DNA of 34,241 bases from DATCKG01 sp036562385 (GCA_036562385.1 DATCKG010000024.1:1-34241); one strand, 5' to 3'. Numbered from the stretch's first letter, positions 7,851 to 16,267 are shown. The notes: generated by a model not told the origin, from the sequence alone. Numbers and translations: made by a program.

Positions 7851-7879
7851 AGACTACCACGGCGAAAGGCCGGGGCCAA
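7851..7879 (-). promoter_or_regulatory. Weak candidate promoter of the folate operon
   Basis: TTGGCC (7874-7879) and TAGTCT (7851-7856) are 17 bp apart on the minus strand, overlapping the glpD terminator hairpin. The -10 match is poor (3 of 6), but this is the only space in which an operon promoter could lie. Confidence 0.3.
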
Positions 7880-7895
7880 CTGGCGCCCGGCCTTT
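7865..7895 (-). terminator. Hairpin terminator after glpD
   Basis: AAAGGCCGGG (7865-7874) pairs perfectly with CCCGGCCTTT (7886-7895), with an inner GCC/GGC pair. On the minus strand the stem ends in TTT and then CGCC. The T tract is short. It lies about 80 bp past the glpD stop. Confidence 0.5.
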
Positions 7896-7973
7896 GGGCT
7901 GCAAAGCTTGTCCGTTGCGGAAGATGGCCCCGAGCCTGGGGGCTGGTCGCCCACGTGCCCGGCGCCGCCGGTA

Positions 7974-9629
7974 TTACGAACGCGAAACGGACGCGGCATC
8001 GTGCTGCCGGGCGAGCATCCGGTAGGCCTCCACCTGCCGGTTCCGTTCCGCTTCGTCCCAGCCGAGGAGGTCGCCCATCACCCGGGCCGCCTCTTCCACG
8101 CCGGCCAGCCCGTGGTCGGGGCTGAAGATCAGCAGGGCCGCCCGCCGGTCCATGAAGTCCTCCAACGTGAGGGCCATCTCCCGCTCGACGGCCAGTCGCA
8201 CTTCCCCCCGGATGGCGGGCACCCCTGGCCCCAGCGGAGCCAGCCAGGCTGGATCCTCGTCGCCGTAGCGAAGCAGTTCCCTGATCGCGGTACCGTACAT
8301 CCAGGTAATTCGCCTGACGGCCTCCGGTGCCACTCCCCGCCGCTCCAAGGCGGCGGCCAGTTCGGCCCGGCAAGATTCAAAGTCCTGCCCATCCAGGTGC
8401 GCGTTGGGCAGCAGTTCCTCCGCCGTGCGTCTGTTGTCGCCGAGGGATCGCCCCAGTTCCCTGGCAACCTGGTCCATGATCCGGGCGGCCATCCGGCGGG
8501 CCGTGGTCAGTTTGCCTCCGGCTACGGTCAGCAGCCCGTCGGCAATCTTCCACACCTCATCATGGCGGGAGGTCTCCCGCGCCGACTTTCCGGGCTCGAG
8601 GATCAGCGGCCGTACACCCGCCCAGGTGCACAGAATGTCCGCCTCTGTCAGGCCGGCCTCCGGGAAGCACTCCTGGGCCATCTTCAACACGTGCTCCAGG
8701 GCAGCCCGGTCTGCCAGGGGCCTGTCGATGGGCCCGTCGTAGGGGACATCGGTGGTGCCCACGTAGACGTAGTCCCACCGGCGGATTGCGAACCCTTCCC
8801 GACCCTCAAACCCCTTCAGGTAGACAGCCCCTTCGATGGGGATGCGGGAAGCGGAGAACAGCAGATGGATGCCCTTGCTGATCAGCATGGGCTTGGGCGT
8901 CTTGAAATTCTGCTCGAGCATGATCTTTTCGGCCCAGGGACCGGTGGCATTGACCACCACCCGGGCGTCGATGGAGATCTTCCGGCCCGTCAGCGTGTCC
9001 TCCACTTCGGCTCCGACCACGCGGTCTCCCTGGCGGCGGATGGCCGTCAGCCGCACATGGTTGGCCACCGCCGCCCCCCGCAGGGCTGCATCGAGGGCGT
9101 GTTCCATGGTGAGGCGGGCATCTTCGGTAATGTACTCTCCGTACACGAAGCCGCCAGTAACCGGACCCCTCAGACCGGGCGCGACCGCCAAGATATCCTC
9201 AGGCTTCAACACTCGATGCTTCTCGTCTTCGGTGTTGCCCGCCAGTTGATCAAACAGGATGAGCCCTGTGCGAATAAAAGCCGTGTGCTCGCCCTTGTAC
9301 ATGGGAATGTACCACGACAGGGGATGCACCAGGTGCGGGGCGATGCGCCGCAGCACTTTCCGCTCCACGGCCGACTCCCGAGTGACCCGGATGTCTCCCT
9401 GGGCGAGGTAGCGGAGGCCGCCATGAACCAGTTTTGAAGAGCGGCTGGAGGTGCCGTAGCCGAAATCCTCCTTCTCTACCAGGGCAACCTGCAGCCCCCG
9501 CAGTGTCGCATCCCGGGCCAGCGTACAGCCCGTAATGCCGCCGCCAACCACCAGCAGGTCGAACTGCTCCCGCTCCATCCGGTCCAGGGCAGCCTGCCTT
9601 CCCGCGGGGCTAAAAGGATATATGGACAT
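7974..9629 (-). CDS. glpD: FAD-dependent glycerol-3-phosphate dehydrogenase
   Basis: A 551-aa GlpD-type flavoprotein that oxidises glycerol-3-phosphate to dihydroxyacetone phosphate, usually feeding electrons to quinone at the membrane. The FAD-binding Rossmann motif is VVGGGITG (about 27-34), followed by LARDATLRGLQVALVEKEDFGYGTSSRSSKLVHGG-type sequence, the classic GlpD signature. NATGPWAEK and TVAGGKLTTAR are the usual later FAD and substrate segments, and a C-terminal helical domain follows. The start is ATG at 9629 with AAGGAG eight bases upstream. Its first 20 bases overlap the 3' end of the FGGY kinase. It is the last gene of a three-gene operon whose first product resembles alkyl-DHAP synthase, so DHAP made here could be a substrate for that enzyme. 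Confidence 0.93.
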   Translation of the reverse strand: MSIYPFSPAGRQAALDRMEREQFDLLVVGGGITGCTLARDATLRGLQVALVEKEDFGYGTSSRSSKLVHGGLRYLAQGDIRVTRESAVERKVLRRIAPHLVHPLSWYIPMYKGEHTAFIRTGLILFDQLAGNTEDEKHRVLKPEDILAVAPGLRGPVTGGFVYGEYITEDARLTMEHALDAALRGAAVANHVRLTAIRRQGDRVVGAEVEDTLTGRKISIDARVVVNATGPWAEKIMLEQNFKTPKPMLISKGIHLLFSASRIPIEGAVYLKGFEGREGFAIRRWDYVYVGTTDVPYDGPIDRPLADRAALEHVLKMAQECFPEAGLTEADILCTWAGVRPLILEPGKSARETSRHDEVWKIADGLLTVAGGKLTTARRMAARIMDQVARELGRSLGDNRRTAEELLPNAHLDGQDFESCRAELAAALERRGVAPEAVRRITWMYGTAIRELLRYGDEDPAWLAPLGPGVPAIRGEVRLAVEREMALTLEDFMDRRAALLIFSPDHGLAGVEEAARVMGDLLGWDEAERNRQVEAYRMLARQHDAASVSRS

Positions 9630-11118
9630 GGCGATCCGCTCCTTGTGTATGCGTTTTATGGGCCATCAGGGTCCGAAGACCGTTGGTCACTGCCTGCCAC
9701 TGCTCGAACCGGGTCTGGAGGGCAGGTGCATTTTCGCTGGGAAGGAAGCGCTTGCCAGGAATCCGGGTGGCCCGGATCTCATCGATGCCGGACCAGTAGC
9801 CCACCGCCAAGCCGGCCAAATAGGCGATGCCCAGAGCCGTCGCCTGATTGGTGGCGGGCCGCTCCACCGGAATCCCCAGCACATCGGCCTGCAGCTGCAG
9901 GAAGAACTCGTTGGCAGCCATGCCGCCATCCGCCCGCAGGGTCTCGAAAGCGGGTACCGGAGAGTCCGCCCGCAACGCCTCCACCACCTGTCGGGTCCGA
10001 AAGGCAATGCCTTCCAGAACGGCCCGGGCCAGATGGGCGCGGGTGGTGGCCCGCGTCAGCCCCACAATGGCGCCCCGCACACCGGGCTCCAGGAACGGGG
10101 TTCCCAGTCCCTGCAGGGCCGGTAGGAAGAGGACGCCGCCGCTGTCTGGGACACTGGAGGCCAATTCCGCGCTCTGTTCCACCGAGTTGATGATGTTTAG
10201 GTCCTTCACCCAGCTAATCGTGGCGCCACCGGTGATCACCGTGCCCTCCAGCATGAAGAAGTCCCTGCCGTTGAGCCTCCACAGCGCCAGGGCATAGCTT
10301 CCCTTTCCTTCAACCCATTGGTGGCCGGTGTTGAGATCGACCATCACGGAAGTACCGTAGGTGGCCTTGCCCTCTCCCGGTTCCGTGCAGAGATGGCCGA
10401 ACATGGCTGCCTGCTGGTCGCCGCAGACAGCAGCCACCGGCACGGTAGCGCCGAGAACAGCGGGACTGGTCTCGCCATAGACCGCGCTGGAAGGCACAAT
10501 CTCCGGTAAAGCTTCCACAGGCAAGCCGATGAGCCGGGCCATCTCCGGAATCCAGGTGCCTGTGGACGGACTCCAGAGTCCGGTGACGACGGCGTTGGAC
10601 GGGTCGGTCACGTAGGCCCTTCCACCCGTCAGTTTCCAGACCAGCCAGGAGTCTACGGTACCCATCACTGCATCGCCTTTGAGGATCTTCTCGCGGAGGC
10701 CCGAAACGTTTTGCAACAGCCACTCCATGCGAGTGAGGCCCATCATGGGGTTGATCGGCCGGCCCAACAGGGCAGTAAGCTCCTGGCACCGCGCCTGCGT
10801 CCGGACGTCCTGCCAAACCAGAGCGTTATACAGGGGCCTGCTGCTAACCCGTTCCCAGGCCAACACTGTAGAACGCTGCCCCGTTACGCCGATGGCTGCC
10901 ACCGCTTCAGGGCCCACCCCGGCCTTTGCCAGGGTTTCGTAGATCAGACGTTGAGTAACGGACCAAATCTCCTCCGGATCATGCTCCAGTAGCCCGGGCG
11001 CCGGCGTGATTTGCGTGAACTCCCGATACGTACGGGCCACTTCACGGCTGCTGCGGTCATACAGGACTGTGCGGATGCCGGTGGTTCCTGCGTCAATCGC
11101 GAGAATCAGCTTGGTCAC
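9610..11118 (-). CDS. FGGY-family kinase, glycerol-kinase-like with altered glycerol pocket
   Basis: A 502-aa FGGY carbohydrate kinase most like glycerol kinase. It has LAIDAGTTG at the N-terminal phosphate loop, NALVWQDVRT, DSWLVWKLTGG, CGDQQAAMFG with the catalytic Asp, and ATYGTS. Compared from memory with E. coli GlpK, the glycerol-contacting Arg is kept (R82) but the following Glu is Ser (GQRS, S83). The PYFSGTK tyrosine is replaced by Met (NPMMGLTR). The substrate may therefore not be glycerol. The start is GTG 11118, nine bases after AAGGAGG; the ATG at 11127 touches that site and is too close. It lies 46 bp after the flavoprotein gene and overlaps glpD by 20 bases. Confidence 0.8.
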   Translation of the reverse strand: MTKLILAIDAGTTGIRTVLYDRSSREVARTYREFTQITPAPGLLEHDPEEIWSVTQRLIYETLAKAGVGPEAVAAIGVTGQRSTVLAWERVSSRPLYNALVWQDVRTQARCQELTALLGRPINPMMGLTRMEWLLQNVSGLREKILKGDAVMGTVDSWLVWKLTGGRAYVTDPSNAVVTGLWSPSTGTWIPEMARLIGLPVEALPEIVPSSAVYGETSPAVLGATVPVAAVCGDQQAAMFGHLCTEPGEGKATYGTSVMVDLNTGHQWVEGKGSYALALWRLNGRDFFMLEGTVITGGATISWVKDLNIINSVEQSAELASSVPDSGGVLFLPALQGLGTPFLEPGVRGAIVGLTRATTRAHLARAVLEGIAFRTRQVVEALRADSPVPAFETLRADGGMAANEFFLQLQADVLGIPVERPATNQATALGIAYLAGLAVGYWSGIDEIRATRIPGKRFLPSENAPALQTRFEQWQAVTNGLRTLMAHKTHTQGADRHVHISF

Positions 11119-11164
11119 CGCAGACATCCTCCTTCAGCAAGAGCGGAAGGCCGGCAATACTGGC

Positions 11165-12610
11165 TCAGGTCTGGGGCTTTTTCACATCCGGACCAGGAAG
11201 CAGCGTACCGGGGTTCATCAGGCCGTCCGGATCCATGGCCTGCTTGAGCCTCCTAAGCAACGTGAGGCTGCTGCCCAGTTCGTCGGCGATCCAGGGGATC
11301 CGGACCTTGCCGACGCCGTGGTGGTGGCTGATGGTGCCGCCGTGGGTCAGCGTGATCTCCATGATCCGAGACCAGATGGACCAGTAGACTCGCTCCACCG
11401 CTTTGGGATCCCTGGGCGGTTGGGCGCCGAACGTGAAGTAGAGATTGGTGCCCTGGGGGTAGCAGTGAGAGGAGTGGGCGAAGATCACTACCAGTTCCGG
11501 CACCTCCTTGCGGACCCGCTGCACCACCTCGGTGTAGATGGCGCCGATCTGATCCCACCCAGCGGCCACCTCGACGGTGTCCACGATCACGCCCATGGCC
11601 GTGTACTGGTAGAACTCCTGCACATCGTTGCGGTGCTCCAGCCAGTCCTCCACCGGCTTGGGTCCCAGGGGACGGCCGCCACCCTCGGTCACGATCTGGT
11701 GCAGCGCCTCGCTTTCGGCCTTCACGTACCCGGCCGGACCCTCCGAAAGCAAAAGCAGGATACATTCGCCCTCCTGCACCACGCCCTTGTGGCTTCTGGC
11801 CGTCTCCACAGCATCCCGAAGCCGGGCCACCGCCGGGCGCCAGCCTTCCTGCATGAACCGCTGCATGATGCCCAGGCCCACGTCCATGCTGGGCACGGCA
11901 TACGCGTGGAGCCACCGCTGGGCAGGCTTGGGGAAGATCTTGAGCGTCACCTCCGTAATCACGCCGAAGGTGCCTTCAGACCCCAGCCAGATGTGGCGGA
12001 GATCCGGTCCGGTGGACTTACGGGGTGCCGGCTTGATGCGGACCACCTCACCGGTCGGCAAGACGGCTTCCAGTCCCATCACCAGGTCCTCGATGCAGCC
12101 GTACTTGGTGGAGAACTGGCCCGCACTGCGCGTGGCCACCAGGCCGCCGACCTGGGCCAGGTCGAAGGACTGGGGATAGTGGCCGGAAATGTACCCCCGC
12201 TCGTTCAGCCAGGCCTCCAGTTGGGACTGATAGAGGCCTGCCTGGACCGTGACCATCAGGTTGGCCTTGTCCAGGGAGAGGATCCGGTTCATGGATCCCA
12301 GGTCGATGACGACGCTATCCGGGGTGGACGCTTTCGCTCCGCCGCAAACGTTGGAGCCGCCGCCGTAGGGGATCACCGGAATCCGCTCCCGGTGCAGCAG
12401 GGACATGATGGTGGAGACTTCCTCGGTGGTCCGGGGCCGCACCACGCAGATGGGAGGCGGGGGTTCGGGAGCCCCCACCGCGATCTGCACTGTGGGCAGG
12501 GGCCAGGTATCGATGGCCCGTTTGGCAGGGATGATCCCTTCGGTGTACACTCGCTCCTTGCCCACCAGCGACTGCAACGCACGAATCAGGGATTCACGCT
12601 CCATGCTCAT
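11165..12610 (-). CDS. FAD-binding oxidase resembling alkyl-dihydroxyacetonephosphate synthase
   Basis: A 481-aa flavoprotein of the PCMH/VAO family. The FAD-binding part has PYGGGSN near residue 82, AQVGGLVATRSAGQFSTKYG at about 152-170 and GSEGTFGVITEV near 210. The C-terminal part has SHCYPQGTNLYFTF, and HHHGVGKVR at about 429-437. HHHGVG is a hallmark of alkyl-DHAP synthase, which swaps the acyl chain of acyl-DHAP for a fatty alcohol in ether-lipid synthesis. Bacterial relatives also include D-lactate and glycolate oxidases, which lack the triple His. The start is ATG 12610, eight bases after GAGAGGG. It heads an operon with an FGGY kinase and GlpD, all acting on or near C3 phosphates. 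Confidence 0.82.
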   Translation of the reverse strand: MSMERESLIRALQSLVGKERVYTEGIIPAKRAIDTWPLPTVQIAVGAPEPPPPICVVRPRTTEEVSTIMSLLHRERIPVIPYGGGSNVCGGAKASTPDSVVIDLGSMNRILSLDKANLMVTVQAGLYQSQLEAWLNERGYISGHYPQSFDLAQVGGLVATRSAGQFSTKYGCIEDLVMGLEAVLPTGEVVRIKPAPRKSTGPDLRHIWLGSEGTFGVITEVTLKIFPKPAQRWLHAYAVPSMDVGLGIMQRFMQEGWRPAVARLRDAVETARSHKGVVQEGECILLLLSEGPAGYVKAESEALHQIVTEGGGRPLGPKPVEDWLEHRNDVQEFYQYTAMGVIVDTVEVAAGWDQIGAIYTEVVQRVRKEVPELVVIFAHSSHCYPQGTNLYFTFGAQPPRDPKAVERVYWSIWSRIMEITLTHGGTISHHHGVGKVRIPWIADELGSSLTLLRRLKQAMDPDGLMNPGTLLPGPDVKKPQT

Positions 12611-12650
12611 GACACACACCCTCTCTGTGGGGCTGTCGGTGGCAGAGTTT

Positions 12651-12668
12651 CGTACAGATTTCTGTACG
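12651..12668. promoter_or_regulatory. Palindromic operator-like site upstream of the flavoprotein operon
   Basis: CGTACAGA and TCTGTACG form perfect 8-bp arms around a 2-base centre, 40 bp upstream of the flavoprotein start codon. Spacing and symmetry fit a dimeric repressor site of the GntR or TetR kind. On the minus strand TTGAGT and TATTTA, 17 bp apart, occur further upstream at roughly 12709-12737 and might be the promoter; the match is weak. Confidence 0.55.
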
Positions 12669-12810
12669 CATTTTATTTCGGTTCCGGTACCCGGATTCCT
12701 GTTCAGCTAAATAGAACTCTTGTATCATTTACTCAACGAATAGTTGCCGTGTAAAACTACCCGGGCGCCTATGGGTCCCGATCGGGTGTTTTGGTACAAT
12801 AAACATGTTT

Positions 12811-12845
12811 GGAAGGCCGGGGTCTGCCGTAGACCCCGGCCTTCC
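12811..12845 (-). terminator. 15-bp hairpin, second of two after fhs
   Basis: A perfect 15-bp stem (12811-12825 with 12831-12845) closes a 5-base loop. On the minus strand it is followed by AAACATGTTTATTG, which is AT-rich but has no long T run. It is likely part of the fhs 3' end together with the hairpin at 12854-12879. Confidence 0.5.
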
Positions 12846-12853
12846 TGTCACAA

Positions 12854-12879
12854 AGGCCCCGGCGCTGGCGCCGGGGCCT
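12854..12879 (-). terminator. 12-bp hairpin terminator of fhs
   Basis: AGGCCCCGGCGC (12854-12865) pairs with GCGCCGGGGCCT (12868-12879). On the minus strand it is followed by TTTGTGACAGG. It lies 17 bp after the fhs stop codon. The T run is short; the tandem arrangement with 12811-12845 suggests a double terminator. Confidence 0.6.
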
Positions 12880-12896
12880 GCCTCATCGCCGGCCCC

Positions 12897-14567
12897 TCAG
12901 AAAAGGCCGGTGATCCTGCCCTGGGAGTCGATATCGATCTGTTCCGCCGCCGGACGGGCCGGCAGTCCGGGCATGGTCATGATGTCGCCGGTGATCACCA
13001 CCACGAAACCCGCCCCGGCCGCGGGTCGGACCTCCCGGACGGTCAGGCGCCAGCCGGCGGGGGCCCCCAGTCGTTTGGGATCGTCAGAGAAAGAATACTG
13101 CGTCTTGGCAATGCAGACCGGCGCCCGATCAAACCCCTCCCGGCTGAGCCGCCGGAGCATCCGGGCAGCCTCCTTGGTGTAGTCCACCCCATCGGCGCCG
13201 TAGACCAGGGTGGCCACCTTCTCGATCTTCACCGGCAGGGGATCCTCGTCGGCGTAGGCAAAGGCGAAGCGGCTGGGCTGCTCTGCCAGGGCTACCACTT
13301 CCCGGGCCAGGTCGATGCCGCCCGCTCCGCCCCGGGCGTGGACGTCCACCACCACGGCCCGGGCGCCGGCCCCCGCCACTAGTTCCTGGACCGCCTCGAT
13401 CTCCCCGGGGGTGTCCGCCGGAAAGCGGTTGATGGCCACCACGCAGGGCAGGCCGAACACTTCCCGGATGTTGCGCAGGTGGCGAAGCAGATTGGCTCCG
13501 CCGGCCCGCAGCGCTACCAGATTCTCCTCCCCCAGCCTGTCCAGGGGCTGACCGCCGTGCAGCTTCAGCGACCGCACCGTTGCCACCAGCACCGCCGCGG
13601 CAGGGCGGAGACCGGTCATCCGGCACTTGATGTCGATGAACTTCTCCGCGCCCAGGTCCGCGCCGAAGCCGGCCTCGGTGATCAGGTAATCGGCCAGCTT
13701 CAGGCCGAGGCGGGTGGCCGCCACCGAACTGCACCCATGGGCGATGTTGGCAAAGGGCCCGCCGTGGATCAGCGCCGGCGTTCCCTCCAGGGTCTGCACC
13801 AGGTTCGGCTTGATGGCATCCTTCAGGAGCACCGCCATGGCGCCCTGGGCGCCCAGCTGGTGAGCCCGTACCGGCTCGTCGTTGAAGGTGTAGCCGACGA
13901 TGATCTCACCACACCGCCTCTTCAGGTCCATCAGGTCCTCGGCCAGGCAAAGGGCCGCCATCACCTCCGAGGCCGGGGTGATCATGAACTCCTCCTGCCG
14001 GGGCATGCCGCCGGTACGGCCGCCCAGGCCGATGACGACCTGGCGCAGGGCCCGGTCGTTGACGTCCAGTACCCGGTGGAAGGTAATCCGCCTGGGGTCC
14101 AGCCCCAGGCGATTGCCGTGCTGGAGGTGGTTGTCGATCATGGCGGCCAGCAGGTTGTTGGCCGCGGTCACCGCGTGAAAATCTCCGGTAAAGTGCAGGT
14201 TGATCTCCTCCATGGGGAGCACCTGCGCGTATCCGCCGCCCGCGGCACCGCCTTTCATCCCGAAGGACGGCCCCAGGGAAGGCTCCCGGAGGGCGATCAC
14301 CGCTCGGCAGCCAATCCGGTGCATGGCCTGCCCCAGCCCCACCGTCACCGTCGTCTTGCCCTCGCCGGCCGGTGTGGGCGTCATGGCCGTCACCAGAATC
14401 AGCTTGCCATCAGGACGATCCCTCACCCGCTCCCACACCTGGGGGGCGATCTTCGCCTTGTAGCGGCCATACGGCTCCAGATCGTCGGGCCCGAGGCCCA
14501 GCATCTCACCGATTTCCTCAATAGGCTTCAGCTTGGCTGCCTGTGCGATTTCGATGTCCGTTGTCAC
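12897..14567 (-). CDS. fhs: Formate-tetrahydrofolate ligase (10-formyl-THF synthetase)
   Basis: A 556-aa Fhs, which makes 10-formyl-THF from formate, ATP and THF. The ATP-binding loop TPTPAGEGKTT is at 63-73, followed by REPSLGPSFGMKGGAAGGG, LHFTGDFHA, GRTGGMPRQ, IHGGPFANIAHGC and TEAGFGADLGAEKF, all diagnostic for the family. Length is normal. The start is GTG 14567, eleven bases after GGGAGGG. It begins 17 bp after the hutH stop codon, so the two are probably one operon; formate released in some histidine degradation routes could be captured here. This enzyme is also the entry to the methyl branch of the acetyl-CoA pathway, but no other gene of that pathway is in the window. Confidence 0.96.
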   Translation of the reverse strand: MTTDIEIAQAAKLKPIEEIGEMLGLGPDDLEPYGRYKAKIAPQVWERVRDRPDGKLILVTAMTPTPAGEGKTTVTVGLGQAMHRIGCRAVIALREPSLGPSFGMKGGAAGGGYAQVLPMEEINLHFTGDFHAVTAANNLLAAMIDNHLQHGNRLGLDPRRITFHRVLDVNDRALRQVVIGLGGRTGGMPRQEEFMITPASEVMAALCLAEDLMDLKRRCGEIIVGYTFNDEPVRAHQLGAQGAMAVLLKDAIKPNLVQTLEGTPALIHGGPFANIAHGCSSVAATRLGLKLADYLITEAGFGADLGAEKFIDIKCRMTGLRPAAAVLVATVRSLKLHGGQPLDRLGEENLVALRAGGANLLRHLRNIREVFGLPCVVAINRFPADTPGEIEAVQELVAGAGARAVVVDVHARGGAGGIDLAREVVALAEQPSRFAFAYADEDPLPVKIEKVATLVYGADGVDYTKEAARMLRRLSREGFDRAPVCIAKTQYSFSDDPKRLGAPAGWRLTVREVRPAAGAGFVVVITGDIMTMPGLPARPAAEQIDIDSQGRITGLF

Positions 14568-14584
14568 GGTCGAAAATGCCCTCC

Positions 14585-16108
14585 CTACCGGAGCGGGCCC
14601 ACCGCCGCTTCCACGGCCTTCACCAGCCCGCCGCTGTGGATCAGTACCGCCAGACGCTCAATATCCGGAGCCAGAACCCGGTCCCCATCCAGTGGGGGAA
14701 CCACATCCCGGACGGCCCGGTACGCCGCCCGTGTGCCCGCTCCCAGGCCCTCGGGCCCCACGAACTCCACCGCCTGGGCCGCACATAGCAGTTCAATGGC
14801 CAGGACCCGGGTGGTATTGGCCACCACCTGGCGCGCTTTACGGGCCGCGGTGGTGCCCATGCTGACGTGGTCCTCCTGGTTTGCGCTGGAGGGGATGGAA
14901 TCGACGGAAGCCGGATGGGCCAGCACCTTGTTCTCACTTACCAGGGACGCCGCCGTGTACTGCGGAATCATCAGCCCGGAATGCAGCCCGCCCTGCCGGG
15001 TCAGAAAGGCCGGCAGGCCGGACAGGGCGGGATTGACCAGACGCTCGATGCGCCGCTCCGCCATATCGGCCAGTTCCGCCACGGCAATGGCCAGGTAGTC
15101 CATCGCCAGGGCCACGGGCTGGCCATGGAAATTGCCTCCGGAGATCACCGTGCCGTCGTCGGGAAACAGGAGGGGATTGTCCGTCACCGCGTTCAGTTCG
15201 CCACCCAACACCTCGGCCACGTGGCTGAGGGCGCCACGGCTGGCTCCGTGCACCTGGGGAATGCACCGAAGCGTATAGGCGTCCTGCACCCGTAGCTGCC
15301 CCGGCCGGGTGATCAGCCGGCTCCCCCGGACCAGAAGCCGCAGGTTCTCCGCGGACTCGGCCTGCCCTTTGTGGCGGCGCAGGGCCTGGATGCGGGGATC
15401 CCAGGCGGCCGCGATCGCGCCCAGCGCCTCCGCGGTCAGCGCCGCGGCGATATCCGCCACTTTGGCAAGCCCCAGGGCATCGTAAAGGGCCAGCGCCCCG
15501 ATGCCGGTCATGGCCTGGGTGCCGTTAATGAGCGCCAGCCCCTCCTTGCTGGAAAGCTCCACCGGCCGGAGGCCGGCCCGCCGCAGGGCCTCCTCCCCGG
15601 ACAGCCGCTGCCCCTGGTAGTATGCCTCACCCAGGCCGATCAGGGGCAGCGCCATGTGGGCCAGCGGTGCCAGGTCTCCGCTGGCGCCCAAGGAGCCCTG
15701 GGACGGCACCACCGGATGGACTCCCCGATTTAGCATCTCCACCAGAAGCCTGAGCGTTTCCGGACGGATACCGGAGTGGCCCTGGGCCAGCGCCTGGGCC
15801 CTGAGCAGCATCATGGCCCGGACCACTTCCTCCGGCAGCGGGTCGCCTACCCCGCAGGCGTGACTCATGAGCAGGTTGCGCTGGAGCTGCACCGTCTGAT
15901 CCGGAGAGATGATCACATCGCTGAACTTCCCGAATCCCGTGGTGACGCCGTACACCGGCGTGCGCGACCGAACCAGCTGGTCCACCAGTGCCCGGGCCCG
16001 CTCCACCCGTCGGATCGCTTCCGGGCTCAATTGAACGACGGCTCCTTCGCGAGCCACAGCGACAACGTCAGGCAGCGTCAGGGTGCCGCCCAGCCAGACT
16101 GCAGGCAC
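14585..16108 (-). CDS. hutH: Histidine ammonia-lyase
   Basis: A 507-aa HAL, which deaminates L-histidine to trans-urocanate. The MIO prosthetic group forms from A142-S143-G144 in SQGSLGASGDLAPLAHM. GVTTGFG follows Y53, and the MSHACGVGDPL segment carries H83, the residue that separates histidine lyases from phenylalanine lyases. NGTQAM, QDAYTLRCIPQ and GNFHGQP are also present. With the GTG start at 16108 the residue numbers coincide with those of the Pseudomonas putida enzyme. That GTG is eight bases after CCGGGGGG; the TTG at 16114 is only two bases away from it. No hutU, hutI or hutG is nearby. The gene has its own promoter at 16151-16180. Confidence 0.95.
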   Translation of the reverse strand: MPAVWLGGTLTLPDVVAVAREGAVVQLSPEAIRRVERARALVDQLVRSRTPVYGVTTGFGKFSDVIISPDQTVQLQRNLLMSHACGVGDPLPEEVVRAMMLLRAQALAQGHSGIRPETLRLLVEMLNRGVHPVVPSQGSLGASGDLAPLAHMALPLIGLGEAYYQGQRLSGEEALRRAGLRPVELSSKEGLALINGTQAMTGIGALALYDALGLAKVADIAAALTAEALGAIAAAWDPRIQALRRHKGQAESAENLRLLVRGSRLITRPGQLRVQDAYTLRCIPQVHGASRGALSHVAEVLGGELNAVTDNPLLFPDDGTVISGGNFHGQPVALAMDYLAIAVAELADMAERRIERLVNPALSGLPAFLTRQGGLHSGLMIPQYTAASLVSENKVLAHPASVDSIPSSANQEDHVSMGTTAARKARQVVANTTRVLAIELLCAAQAVEFVGPEGLGAGTRAAYRAVRDVVPPLDGDRVLAPDIERLAVLIHSGGLVKAVEAAVGPLR

Positions 16109-16142
16109 GTTCAATTCCCCCCGGAGTCAGACTGCCGCTTCA

Positions 16143-16180
16143 CCGGCTCCATTATAGGAGCCGGCCGCGCCCGGGCGCAA
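16143..16180 (-). promoter_or_regulatory. hutH promoter with -10 box inside an inverted repeat
   Basis: On the minus strand a perfect TATAAT (16151-16156) is 18 bp downstream of TTGCGC (16175-16180). The -10 box is exactly flanked by 8-bp inverted arms, CCGGCTCC and GGAGCCGG (16157-16164 and 16143-16150). A protein binding the arms would cover the -10. Transcription would start about 35 bases before the hutH GTG. Confidence 0.65.
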
Positions 16181-16230
16181 ACCGGCTTACTGACGCGTTA
16201 ACAAGGCAAAGGTTAAACCAAAATGGGCAC

Positions 16231-16267
16231 AAAAAAAGTGCCAGCGCTCTTGGGGGAGAGCACTGGC
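16231..16267 (-). terminator. Strong rho-independent terminator on the minus strand
   Basis: An 11-position stem (16240-16250 with 16257-16267, one C-A mismatch) with a 6-base loop is followed, after AC, by seven T residues on the minus strand (16237-16231). It is about 400 bases past the stop of the ymfH-like gene, so it closes either a very long 3' tail or a separate RNA. Confidence 0.85.

Noticed and set aside
6930..9437. Very long plus-strand open frame opposite folP and glpD
   Set aside because: It lies antisense to two clear genes and its protein is rich in His, Gln, Gly and Pro with no motif, as expected from GC-rich coding DNA read on the other strand.
11006..12754. Long plus-strand open frame opposite the flavoprotein gene
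   Set aside because: Same antisense artefact; no family resemblance and the minus-strand protein is unmistakable.
13479..15098. Long plus-strand open frame across fhs and hutH
   Set aside because: It crosses two well-supported minus-strand genes and has antisense-type composition.
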